This document shows, one piece after another, positions 22,461 through 32,591 of a stretch of DNA of 64,000 nt. Within the stretch, counting starts at the first letter, position 1, and every line of letters begins with the position of its first letter. Under the pieces are notes generated by a model. It had not been told where the DNA came from. It did no database searches and saw only the letters and a list, made by a program, of their open reading frames with translations. Source of the DNA: Allantophomopsis cytisporea (taxonomy: Eukaryota; Ascomycota; Leotiomycetes; Phacidiales; Phacidiaceae); contig CP103037.1 of NCBI GenBank assembly GCA_024752435.1, positions 2,542,001-2,606,000 on the forward strand, given 5' to 3'. The translations under genes were made by a program, and so were the position numbers.

Positions 22461-24345
22461 ATGAAGCAGCCCGATATTTCGTCATCTGCGGGCGTGACGG
22501 AGAAACACCAATCTTGGAGCGCTCGTGTCAAGTCGCATCCTTGGGTCACGGGTGGCATCATTCTCTTGGTGGTGCTCGTCATAGCTGTACCTATTGGAGT
22601 TCATTTCGGCCTCAAGAATGGAGGAAGTAACGAAGCTACCTCGGTGTCCATACCAGCGGCTGCACCTTCAACTGTGTTTCCTCCGATCACAGAAGCTTTC
22701 GTGAGCTTTGCCATTGAATTCACTTCATTTCCTAAGTTTGCCGGTCAGTACTCATACTCTCTCCTCTTTTGGTGTTGAGACTCATCCATACAGGAAATAA
22801 ATCAGCACCTAACACCTTCTCAAACAATCTCTTGAACAACATTGGGAACATTTCCGGTACTAAGCCATACATCCGTGTTGGCGGTAATACACAAGATTAT
22901 GCTCTCTACAATGACTCCCTCACTGAAGCCGTTAATGGCACGTTCAATTACACAAAGAGTGTCAACTACCCCACTACGGTCTACATTGGGCCATCCTACT
23001 TCGAATCATACAATACTTGGCCAGACACCAAGTTTACTCATGGCTTCAACATGGGCCTAGCGACTCACCCGCTAGGTTGGGCATCCCTTCTCGAGACTGT
23101 ACCTGTAGCTTGCAAAGCTCTGAGTAACGATAATCTTCTCTGGTGGGAATACGGCAACGAGCCAGACCTCTACAAAGTCAGCCCAGAGAGAATTCTTAGG
23201 CCGAAAGATTTCAACCAGACTACCTACTTGATGCAGTGGAGCAATGGGACCGCAGCTATTAAGCACGCACTCCAGGAAGCGTGCCCGGATCTAGCTACGG
23301 ATGATAAGTATGGTTATGTTGGGCCATCTTTTGCGGGGGCGAGAGACTTCAATATCACGGAAGTTTTCGAGCAGGGAATGAATGATAATGGGACTATCAA
23401 AGTCATAACCCATCACAAGTTTGTCCACCCCCAATCTTCGTCTTTGATTTACTGACGCATATCCAAGCTATATGGGAGATACTCGCAAGAAAGGGATTTC
23501 ACTACAAAATTACCTCATGAACCACACCAATGTCCAGCGAGTCTTAGACGCGGAAGATGTTCCAGATATGAACGATCTTTCCAATCCAAGCATCACAAAT
23601 CCCACAGGCACGTTTCTAAGCCCTCAATCTCGCCCATAATCTAACCCAGTCAGACACAAAAACCCAACTCCCCATCGTCCTAAACGAAGCCAACTCCCTA
23701 ACAGCAAACACCTACGGACCGCCCGGCCTCCTGGGGACCTTCGGTTCCGCCCTCTGGACCCTCGACTACATGCTGTACTGCGCAGCGATCGGCTTCTCGC
23801 GCGTGCACATGCAGCTCGGCAACGACTTCCGCTACAGCAGCTGGCAGCCCATCACCACGCCCAACACCAGCACCAGCACGCTGCCCCCGTACTACGGGAA
23901 CATCGCGGTGGCCGCCATGCTGGGCAACATCTCGGCGGCCGTGCCGAAGATTGCGGAAATCGACCTCGGCTCCGCGGTCGACTCTGCCTATGCGGCGTAT
24001 GTGGATGGGGCGCTGGCGCGTGTTGCCGTGATGAACTTGAGGGAGTGGAATAGTTCCGCCACGAACAACGTTAGCTTTGGGGGAGAGGGAAGCTCGCGGC
24101 CGAGTCGGGGCTATACTTTCTCGCTGCCTGTGAGCGTTAGGCAGGTCGGAGTTCAGAGACTTGCGGCTAATGGGAGTGATGCGCGGACGGGCATTACATG
24201 GGATGGGTGGAGTTATGATTATGAGCTCGATGAGGGACGGGGTGTCAGGATGGCGAATGTCACGGTTGGAGAGACGATTGATGTCCAGAATGGGAAGGTC
24301 ACGGTTGTGTTGGAAGATAGTAGTGCGGCTGTTTTGAATATTTGA
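22461..24345 (+). CDS. glycoside hydrolase family 79 (beta-glucuronidase-like), membrane-anchored
   Basis: The model is join(22461..22743, 22794..23418, 23468..23607, 23654..24345), giving 579 residues. The first two introns are GT-AG. The third fits only as a GC-AG intron (CAG|GCACGT...TCAG, 46 nt). The N-terminus has a short cytosolic segment and one hydrophobic helix (GGIILLVVLVIAVPIGVHFG, about residues 34-53), suggesting a type II membrane anchor. GH79 marks are ITEAFVSFAIEFTSFPKFAG, YIRVGGNTQD, the acid/base E217 in WWEYGNEPD and the nucleophile E361 in LPIVLNEANS. A GH79 C-terminal beta-domain follows. Many N-x-S/T sites support an extracytoplasmic catalytic part. Family members hydrolyse glucuronides or modified glucuronic-acid side chains. 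The start is uncertain because an upstream exon is possible. Confidence 0.85.
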
Positions 24346-25273
24346 GCTGCTCATGATTTGAAGGGATCTGGACACAGGAACTAACAGTTTGGCATTGAGA
24401 TAAAATATAGGGTGTGACGATTTCCAATATTGAGTATGGCTTTACCTAGGTATCCTTGGCACAAAGTATATAGTTGAATGCCGTGAGGGCGTCCGAGAGT
24501 TGTCAGGTGATACAAATTAATATACATACCTATCATGGTCACTCAAACTGAGATCTCGTGGTTGTTATTATAACTTTTGTATGTAGTTGGTGCCTATAGT
24601 AGTGAGTTTCTATTCATCTACGTGTAACACATCCTCCATCTTTGCCATCTTTTGTCTCTGAGTTCATGTCATCAAGCGCACTCGATCGTCCTCTCTGCTC
24701 GATATCGCTCACAGTGTTGATATCGGTTCTCGATGAGAATGTGGATTGAATTGAAGTCATCGTAGGAGTCAGGGCATACAACTACTACAATATCTAGGGC
24801 AGGCCGCTTCGAACTTTCGCCAAGTCAGTCAGTCAGTGTAATGGGGCTAAGGCCATGAAGCTAAGCAGTTCGATGTATTGAATATTGGCCCACTAGGCGT
24901 TGTGGGTCGTAGCAATGGGGATACGTAGGAATAATCACAAGATATTCGAAGTTGCCGGAACTGGAAATAACGGCGTACAGAGATCACAAGCATATTCAAA
25001 GTGGGATATATAAAAATCATAATCATATTTTCTATCGTGAAACCAAGCCACAGCCGCAGCCGTAGCCGCGTCTAGCCCAGCCCATGCGAAGCACGCATAT
25101 ATCTATGTACCCAGTGGTATGCACAATCCCCAACAACGCCTAGCACAAAATGCCGCTAAACAAAAGCAGATACAGATCCAAATCCAAACATTCATAAGCA
25201 GGTCATAAACCCTGCATCAACAAGCTCTATCCCTTCCCACTCTAGGGTATCATCCTTATTCTAGCACGCCCAT
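24346..25273. other. intergenic, convergent gene ends
   Basis: This 928-bp stretch lies between the GH79 gene (plus) and the SUR7-like gene (minus). It has a (GTCA)n run near 24823-24836. I looked for 5S rRNA or tRNA here and did not find one. Confidence 0.5.
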
Positions 25274-26392
25274 CTAGATACGTTCATGACGGTAAGGTTC
25301 GTAGCCAGCTTGCACATCCTTAGTGTGCGCACCACTCATGTGTGCGCCCTGAACAGGCTGCATGGCATAGCCACCGGTCTGGCCGTACTCCTGACCGTGG
25401 TTCGTAGGTGGGTTGTAGACGGTAGGTTGCTGACCATATGGCGCAGCGGCGTAGGCCGGCTCACCAACTGGCTGGTAGCCTCTCGCAGGCAACATCTTCT
25501 CGGCATCATTGCCACCACGATTGCGGTGGTTGCGTCCTGTAGCAGAAGACTGACCGCAGCAGCAGCAGCTTGCGAGCGTGCGGAACAGACCGGCGGCGAT
25601 GTTGAAAGCGACGGCAATCCAGATGGCCGTGAGCATCTTGGTGCCCAGACTGGCTTTGATACCGTAGGATTTGAGGGCTGAGTCGAGGGCGCCGACTATC
25701 ACAGATGACATGGCCGTTGCGAGGACCGAGGCGCCGATGGTGGAGATTGAGCAGATGGTTGAGACGATCCAGGTGAGGCAGCCGTTGCAGGCGCAGAATA
25801 GGGCGACGGCTGAGACGACGAGTTCCATGACGGTGGATACCAAGGCGATCATGTAGACGATGAAGGTCCACTTGGACACTTTTCTGTACGTCTTGAGAGC
25901 GCTCTTGACTTCGGTGGGGAATTCATTCTCGAGAGCGGTGTTGTTGGAAATTCCCCAGACGGTGTATGGGTTGAACCAGAACTCGGCCTTGGGCGAGGAA
26001 CATGTTCTATTGACGCTACCGGAGGAAGAGTTGGTGACGGCGCAGTAGTTCCACAGACTGACAGTGTAGTAATCTGCGAGGCCGAGAGACTCCGCAGTGA
26101 CGGCGGTACCGGTCGCATCGACACCCGCGGCGGAGGCGAGCTCAGAAGCGAGGGATTTCTCCGTGAGGGTTGGTGTCGCACGCTCCTCGAGGGAGAGGGA
26201 GACGGGTTCGGAGATGGGTAGGGAGCGACTGATCAGCGATGAGGAGATGGACAAATTGGAGGTGTCGGTCTTGAAGAAGTAGTAGGACTTGTCGGTTACA
26301 CCTCCCGTTATCACGACGATAAGGGCGATGAGCGAGGCGAAGGTGAGGACGAAGGGTACACTGAGGCACATAAATCTGACGACTCTACCCAT
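25274..26392 (-). CDS. SUR7/PalI family plasma-membrane protein
   Basis: Single exon, 372 residues. TM1 spans about residues 8-30 (FVLTFASLIALIVVITG). A long extracytoplasmic loop follows, with SLWNYCAV and NRTC, a cysteine pair typical of SUR7/claudin-like folds. Three further helices cluster at about 172-282, one including VSAVALFCACNGCLTWIVS. The cytosolic tail is Gly/Tyr/Gln-rich and starts after a CCCCGQ cluster that could be palmitoylated. SUR7 proteins mark eisosomes or MCC domains and affect endocytosis and wall integrity; PalI relatives take part in pH sensing. Which of the two applies cannot be decided here. The 5' flank is microsatellite-rich. Confidence 0.85.
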   Translation of the reverse strand: MGRVVRFMCLSVPFVLTFASLIALIVVITGGVTDKSYYFFKTDTSNLSISSSLISRSLPISEPVSLSLEERATPTLTEKSLASELASAAGVDATGTAVTAESLGLADYYTVSLWNYCAVTNSSSGSVNRTCSSPKAEFWFNPYTVWGISNNTALENEFPTEVKSALKTYRKVSKWTFIVYMIALVSTVMELVVSAVALFCACNGCLTWIVSTICSISTIGASVLATAMSSVIVGALDSALKSYGIKASLGTKMLTAIWIAVAFNIAAGLFRTLASCCCCGQSSATGRNHRNRGGNDAEKMLPARGYQPVGEPAYAAAPYGQQPTVYNPPTNHGQEYGQTGGYAMQPVQGAHMSGAHTKDVQAGYEPYRHERI

Positions 26393-27262
26393 CTTGGCGG
26401 TCTTCGAGGAGGATTTTGGGATTCTGTAGTTGATTCGTTGTGGTGATGGGGAATTATTTGGCTTTGGACGAGGACCAAATGCTGGATATGGTGGTGGTTA
26501 TCGTGAAGTTTCAACGATCGTCGTATTGGTGTCACGTACAGTGAGAGAAACCGGAGATGAGTGTGAGAGCGAGAGCGAGAGAGAGAGAGATATATATGAG
26601 AGGAGGAAGAGGAAGAGGAGGAATGTTTATGTGGATTATATTTTGATTCTCTTGTAGGATTTCATGCTTGATTTGTAGGACAATCTCTGCCAAGGGCTAC
26701 TGGGGCTATGCAGCCATGTTGACATCGATGCGTGGGCATACGAAGTCCCCAGCCACGGTCATGCAGGGATGATGGTCACCGCGCAACCCTGGTTCAGGCA
26801 CTACACTTGCAGCGCGGAGTGACAGTGACCTTACCTGAGTACGTATGTATGATGAATGTCTATTGATCACGATGAAATGAGATGGAAGACTTTTCAGATT
26901 GGCGATTGAGATGTGTTTCTTGGTTGAAGGCTGGATGAAGATGAAGAAGATGAAGAAGATGAAGAAGAAGAAGATGATGATGATGAAGTGGAATAGAATG
27001 GAATCAATACTCGATGAAGTGATTTTTGTTATGTTTGTTTCGTTGATTACTCTCTTGTCCGGTGTATTATGGTGGATTCTCTACTGGTCCCTCAGTCTTC
27101 TCGTGTATGCCTTAGGCATCAATCAACGTCTTACGTCAAAGATTGGAGAGATTTTCTGAAACACACGCCATCAGGAAAGGTGTCGGTGGTCGGAAGCGGT
27201 GATGAGTGACGGAGTGACGAGGCACTTAAGTACGAATGACAGTCCCGTGAGAATTCCAATAT

Positions 27263-27380
27263 AAGAAGAGAAAAGGAAGAGGAACAGGAAGAGGAAAAGG
27301 AAGAGGAAAAAGAAAAAGAAAAAGAAAAAGAAAAAGAAAAAGAAAAAGAAAAAGAAAAAGAAAAGAAAAAGAAAAAGAAA
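27263..27380. repeat. (AAAAAG)n purine tract
   Basis: About 118 bases are almost purely purine on the plus strand, with a single C near 27285. They grade from GGAAGA units into regular AAAAAG hexamers. The opposite strand gives long Phe/Leu-only ORFs, which are artefacts of the repeat. Confidence 0.9.
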
Positions 27381-27594
27381 CATAGTTCGCATCAGAGTAA
27401 TTGATATTCATAAAGATGATTTCTATCCAAAGATACCTATGTAGAAGCATCATGAGTATGTCGAATGATATTTACGATCCCTTTGATTAATGGATTCCTT
27501 TACCGCGAACGCAGTCGAGCCTTATGTGAATGCATGCATGCATACTATTTAGATTGAGGTGAATGATCCTATCATCCTGTAATCCTATAATTAT

Positions 27595-27677
27595 TCAATC
27601 ATGAAATCATGAAATCATGAAATCAATAAATCAATAAATCAATGTTTCAATAAATCAATAAATCAATAAATCAATGA
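27595..27677. repeat. AT-rich octamer tandem repeat
   Basis: Units of ATCATGAA change into ATCAATAA units. This variant drift along the array is typical of slippage plus point mutation. Confidence 0.8.
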
Positions 27678-27770
27678 ATACCAAGCAAGCAAGGAAAATC
27701 AATACTCATGACAATATGTATACAATGTAGTACAACAACATGCCTATCCATCAATGGTGTTTAACAAAGA

Positions 27771-27806
<36 letters not shown>
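27771..27806. repeat. (GACA)n microsatellite
   Basis: About nine tetranucleotide GACA units are followed by a degenerate CAAACAGACACACAC tail. Confidence 0.9.
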
Positions 27807-27815
<9 letters not shown>

Positions 27816-28204
27816 CACACCCAGTCTGAGTTCAGCCTCGTCCACATCCTCCACTCCCATGTACTCACTCACAGATACATACGTCCGGTGGACTACTCGC
27901 ATGTACACAGGACATCACCCTTGAATGCGCTCGGCAGTCCAACCAATCAACATCCACATCTCCACGCAAACCCACATCCAAGAGACACACGCACAACGGA
28001 TCACAACCAGATGCCACTAAGATCGACCCTTATCTAGCCCGACGCGCCCCATTTTCTCTTTTCTAAGATTAGAAAGCTTGAGCCACTTGCCTCGTCATCC
28101 TACTGCACCGCACTGCGAAAATCCATCTCCGACGACAAAGTTTCTTGTTCTGCGCCCACCGACGGTGTCTGGACGGAATTAGCTGTCCACCAAGACTGAC
28201 TACC

Positions 28205-28243
28205 GGCATCCATAAGGCATCCATAAGGCATCCATAAGGCATC
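28205..28243. repeat. 11-bp GGCATCCATAA repeat, about 3.5 copies
   Basis: Three full units of GGCATCCATAA plus a partial copy are directly repeated. No coding function is seen. Confidence 0.85.
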
Positions 28244-28828
28244 GACATGGTGCGAGAATGCTGGATTCTGCCACCATATAGGTGGGAGGCATTCACGGCA
28301 TTCACGGCAGTCACCGGATTCATGGATATCGATCAGTATGCTGATACGCGATTCAATAGATAATTGAAAAGAAATGAACATCACGCTGCCATCGATACAG
28401 CACCAACTGACACTCTTCCTCATATCCTAACAACGCATGAACTAGCCCTTATGGCCATGCAAAAGTCACGCAAAGCCCACGCAAAGCCCACGCAAAGCCC
28501 CCAATTCTCTGTCTCTCGAACTCTATTGACGCCGTGCACCAGGACTTACGGCGTACACCACTGCACCACCGGCAAAGTGTACGCGCACGCTCTGCTGCGT
28601 CACATCACACACTGACACCACCACCACCACCACGGAACGAACCCACAATCATAACCATGACCATGTAGGAGACCATGATCATCCAGCCCACTTTCACCAC
28701 CGCCAATCCACAATCTTAACTTATGCTTGATTCTCGCTGAGGAGAGGCCTGATTGAGGACCGATGACTGCATCGATGAATGGTTCGGAGTCAAGGCATTT
28801 GTCGTGTTGCTGTGGGGACCTTCTCTGC

Positions 28829-28830
<2 letters not shown>

Positions 28831-28861
<31 letters not shown>
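28831..28861. repeat. (GATT)n microsatellite
   Basis: Seven or more GATT tetranucleotides lie in tandem. On the minus strand they produce a Ser-Ile-Asn-Gln ORF artefact. Confidence 0.9.
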
Positions 28862-29135
28862 CCTCTGCCCTGTGTAACGGAGTGGAGAACGTACCCCGTA
28901 CGGTACACACAATTTTGAGCGAGTGATGCAAATCAAATACTCCTCATACTTGTTCATGCGTATCAAGATTGTATGTATGCAAGGCGTTGTAGGATCTACA
29001 TCTTGAGTAACGACCCAGTAACCACCTCGAGAGACTGGAAAGTGTACATCTTGCGTACATGCATACTATCCTACAAGTCCATACCTTCTAATCAGCAGGT
29101 GACAATGCCGTCTGAACTCCAAACCTCTTCACTCG

Positions 29136-32100
29136 CTACAATTCCCATACATCCATCCCATTTCCAACGACAAGCACCTTCGACTTGCCCTCACTCTGCA
29201 ATTCATCAACATCCGCGACATCAGCAATAGAAGTGAACACGTCCCCCTCAACCCACAACCCAACCCCCTCACGCGCAACACCCCACTGCAAAACCCTCTG
29301 ATCGTTCCCCGAACTCACCAACTTCACCCCCTCCCCCGCCCGCACAATCACAAGCGCTGTAACGGCCGCCGCATGCGCGTCAGGAACAACCACCGACCGG
29401 GGTCCCTCCCCCAAAACAGTCACAGCAACGGCATTATCATCACCACCGGTAGCAATCAGTAAGCCATCAGCCCGCGCCACCATATCCAGACACTTGACGG
29501 CGCTCTGATGGACACGATGTCGAGAGAGGAGCTGTGCGTCGACGCCTTTCGCCGCCGCGAGATCAGAGAGCGCCGCGACGCGCCACAGCGCAAGGTAGCC
29601 GTCCGTGGCCGCGGTCAGAATGTGCAGAGCGTCTTTGTGGATGACGTGTCGCAGTTGCATGAGGCACGCGGACGTGTACTCTGCTTGTGCGAGGCGCGTG
29701 AAGCCCGCAGAAGCGGAGTAGGCGTAGCAGCGGAAGGTGGAATCTGAGAAGGCGAGGGTGATAAGGAGGGCACCATCGGCGGCATCATGGGTGGAAGAGG
29801 GGGGCAGAGGCGAGATATCGAAGGCCATGATGCGCAGATCCTGCTCGGGCGTCGGCTCGGGACACGAGGCCTCGAGCATGACGCCAATGCCGACCGAGGG
29901 GATCGCCGAGATGGCCCAGATGAAGAACTCCTCGTTGCCGCCGCTGGACACCAGATACTTGCCGTGCCACTGCAGCGCCTGGATGCCCGCCGTATGTTTC
30001 TGCACCGTAGCCAGCGCCTCGAACCTGCCACCCTCCACGCCATCCTCGTCCTCCACATACCGCCATATCCGAATCGTGGTATCCTCCGCGCCCGTCGCAA
30101 AGTATTTCCGGTCCTGCGACACGGCACACGCCTTGATTTCGCGGCCGTGCCCGCCGCGCTGTACGATGATGTGTGAGTCGCGCTGTTGCTGGCGCAGATA
30201 CATCTTGGATGCTTTGGTGTAGACGAACTTGCCGCCACGATCCAGGCCCTGGAAGCCCATTGTTGCGTAGCTGCGGTGCGCACCGCCGCATTCGATGCTG
30301 ACGACTTCGCGTTGTAGCGTTTCGTTCCATACTACGAAACGTTTGCTGCGGAATCCGGAGAAGAAGATGGCGTTTTGATGGATGTAGGCGCTTTCGATTT
30401 GGCCGAGGGGTGGGGAGGCGTGGTGAAGAGGCGTTATGGTTGCTTGAGTATTGGAGTCTGAGGGAGATGTGATGGAGATTATGGTGTAGGTTCCGTCGCG
30501 GCAGGCAAGAAGGATGTTGGAGGTTTCTTGGGGCATTTCGGAGGTTCTCGGTAGTTCGGTGATGCTTGTGATAGCATCTTGGCTTTTATATGAGGTTCCT
30601 CTTGAGCTGATGAGGGGGGTTTGGAGATTCTTCCAGGAGTAGACGTCTATGACCCCATGTCTCGATCCAAAGATCAGGAGGTCTGCGGTGGTTGCCATAC
30701 TAGTGACTACGAATCCTGGAGACAATTGAATGGCAGAACTGCTACGAATAGCGATGCCCTCCCCTTCTTTAGCAACTCCTCCTTTCTCAGTGACTTCGTA
30801 ACTGTTTAATACTGCCGTCGAACTGCCAAGGAAAGTAGCCATTTGATGCAATTGCGAAGTCTTGGTAACAAATATTGAAGCAACCTTGCCAGCCATTTTC
30901 TCAGCCAGCATTATTCTGCCTTCAGAGTATATGAATATGTTCCCATTCGCACCAGCAAGAAATACTACGCCATCATCTGGTGCGCCGACCATAATTGCAT
31001 ATGATGTTAAGTCCTTTTCACAACCTTCCGGCAATCTAATCTCTTTCCAATCAAGACCTTCGCTGGTTATGGTAGCCAACAAAACCTTTCCAAAGGTTGT
31101 AATAACTAGGAATTCATCCTCACTTACGAATGCATACCTGTTAAATGCATCTGTTGGTATCTTGACTGGCTTGGCTTTCTTCTTCTTTGGTTTCACCTCA
31201 GTTGATTCCGAGCTGGGCGACTCTTGTGCCTCTCTTTGCACGGGTATGGCGACTTGTGGCTGTGGGATGACTTCAGGTTCCCAGCCCGGTAGATCGCGTA
31301 GTATATCCTGTACAGACATTTCAAAGTCTTTGCTTGTAACACCATACTGTGGCCCCAGTTCACTGATATTAGTCGTGCGAATCGGCAAAGTTGATTTTGA
31401 TGGTTCCTCTTCCAAGGATGCTGCTGAAATAGCAGGCTTTAGAGAGAGTATACTCAAAGCAATGGTACTATCTGCGCCTCCAGTCGCCAGATATCTCCCT
31501 CCACTGTTATGCTTTCCCATGGCTGCAGACCAGATATGCTTACCACTATGGAACGCTGAGGTCTGTACATGCTCCAAAGTAGCCGTTCCAGCAGCATCTT
31601 GCTTCAAACACCATTGTTGTGAATCCGAATCTTCTCCAAACGAAAGTATATTAATCCATTCGGACTTGTCCATCTCATTCGATGATGGCAGACAAAACTG
31701 AACTCGCCAGATACGGGAGCTGTGTGCCATAACCACCACCACACAGCGGTTAGCATTTTCGTCAGTTTTCTCGTGGTTTGGTCCGAATCCTGTCTCACGC
31801 GCTGTATGAGCGGAGTATGGAGTTGCATTCGAATTGCCACCATCACCCGTGCTTGTAATATCCCAGACTCTGATCGTTCTGTCATCACTGCAAGATGCTA
31901 GATAGCGTACCGGAGTACCCTTAGCATCCACAATTGTAGGGGAGATATTGACCCCGAAGATAGAGCCCTCATGACCAGTGAAAGTATGAAGTACTCTGCT
32001 GGGCTTCTGACAGCCTTCAGAGTCAGGATAGCATTGCCAAACAATGATTTCTCCAAAGACCGTGCCAGCAGCAATAGTAACACAACTCGACGAGTCAAAT

Positions 32101-32591
32101 GTCAGGTGAGCAGAGTACAAGATCGATCTCGAGGGAGAATCTAACTTTTCAAACGACAGTTTCGGTGTTGCAGATTGCATCGTGGCTCGCACAGTCTCAT
32201 TATGTGCAGTAACAAAGACACATCCCTCAGCCTGCGAGTCAGATGACAAAGCTACATCCAGAATCCAGTCGAGAGCCGCCTGTTCCTGGCTAGCAATGCT
32301 TGCAATAGCACCGGAGATGATGCCGCTCACTTTCTCGGCACTCAGCAAGACGAGTGAAGTGCCACCCCAAACGACTGCTTGCAGCTTCTCGCGGTCATTC
32401 CAGACATCACGAATGATGATGCCATGGACAGTCTGAGAGTTGAAGACTTGGCATTTTGCAATGAGTCTTGGAGAGTCTTGGGTCAGGTCGAAGACTTTTA
32501 GATAAACCCCCTCTGCTGCTAGAAGGTAATTGGTTTCATCTTTGGGGTTGAAGGAGGCAAGTGCCGTGATCGGATTCAGGGTGTGATCATG
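29136..32591 (-). CDS. RTT10: WD40 repeat protein, WDR6/Rtt10-like (5' exon unresolved)
   Basis: One long exon encodes about 1,151 residues. The frame opens at 32591 just after a TAG that doubles as a splice acceptor (CACATAG), with HDHTLNPITALASF following. The first in-frame Met comes more than 100 residues later, so the start codon should lie in a short upstream exon that I could not place. Early WD blocks include NYLLAAEGVYLKVFDL, GHEGSIFGVNIS, YLASCSDDRTIRVWDI and AHSSRIWRVQF; a late one is GHGREIKACAVS...FATGAEDTTIRIW. A Lys-rich insert (PKKKKAKP) sits near the middle. This fits WDR6/Rtt10 (Trm734), a partner of the tRNA 2'-O-methyltransferase Trm7 in yeast. The 3' third is clearly more GC-rich than the 5' part. 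Confidence 0.78.
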   Translation of the reverse strand, partial: HDHTLNPITALASFNPKDETNYLLAAEGVYLKVFDLTQDSPRLIAKCQVFNSQTVHGIIIRDVWNDREKLQAVVWGGTSLVLLSAEKVSGIISGAIASIASQEQAALDWILDVALSSDSQAEGCVFVTAHNETVRATMQSATPKLSFEKLDSPSRSILYSAHLTFDSSSCVTIAAGTVFGEIIVWQCYPDSEGCQKPSRVLHTFTGHEGSIFGVNISPTIVDAKGTPVRYLASCSDDRTIRVWDITSTGDGGNSNATPYSAHTARETGFGPNHEKTDENANRCVVVVMAHSSRIWRVQFCLPSSNEMDKSEWINILSFGEDSDSQQWCLKQDAAGTATLEHVQTSAFHSGKHIWSAAMGKHNSGGRYLATGGADSTIALSILSLKPAISAASLEEEPSKSTLPIRTTNISELGPQYGVTSKDFEMSVQDILRDLPGWEPEVIPQPQVAIPVQREAQESPSSESTEVKPKKKKAKPVKIPTDAFNRYAFVSEDEFLVITTFGKVLLATITSEGLDWKEIRLPEGCEKDLTSYAIMVGAPDDGVVFLAGANGNIFIYSEGRIMLAEKMAGKVASIFVTKTSQLHQMATFLGSSTAVLNSYEVTEKGGVAKEGEGIAIRSSSAIQLSPGFVVTSMATTADLLIFGSRHGVIDVYSWKNLQTPLISSRGTSYKSQDAITSITELPRTSEMPQETSNILLACRDGTYTIISITSPSDSNTQATITPLHHASPPLGQIESAYIHQNAIFFSGFRSKRFVVWNETLQREVVSIECGGAHRSYATMGFQGLDRGGKFVYTKASKMYLRQQQRDSHIIVQRGGHGREIKACAVSQDRKYFATGAEDTTIRIWRYVEDEDGVEGGRFEALATVQKHTAGIQALQWHGKYLVSSGGNEEFFIWAISAIPSVGIGVMLEASCPEPTPEQDLRIMAFDISPLPPSSTHDAADGALLITLAFSDSTFRCYAYSASAGFTRLAQAEYTSACLMQLRHVIHKDALHILTAATDGYLALWRVAALSDLAAAKGVDAQLLSRHRVHQSAVKCLDMVARADGLLIATGGDDNAVAVTVLGEGPRSVVVPDAHAAAVTALVIVRAGEGVKLVSSGNDQRVLQWGVAREGVGLWVEGDVFTSIADVADVDELQSEGKSKVLVVGNGMDVWEL

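Larger units (their letters stand above)
26393..29135. other. microsatellite-rich gene-free region
   Basis: In 2.7 kb I find no gene but many simple repeats: GAGAGC tracts (about 26565-26590), GATGAAGAA tracts (about 26931-26986), a purine tract of AAAAAG units (27263-27380), ATCAATAA/ATCATGAA octamers (about 27595-27677), GACA units (about 27771-27806), an 11-bp GGCATCCATAA repeat (about 28205-28243), CACGCAAAGCC repeats (about 28468-28500), CCA repeats near 28616-28633 and GATT units (about 28831-28861). Confidence 0.75.

Noticed and set aside
24780..24920. Possible 5S rRNA or tRNA in a structured-looking intergenic segment
   Set aside because: I could not match the conserved 5S internal boxes or build a cloverleaf.
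27171..27453. Phe/Leu-only ORFs on the minus strand
   Set aside because: They are translations of the AAAAAG purine tract.
29508..30330. Several ORFs of 130-220 codons antisense or out of frame inside the WD40 gene
   Set aside because: They are shadows of the GC-rich end of a recognised coding sequence and have no domain of their own.
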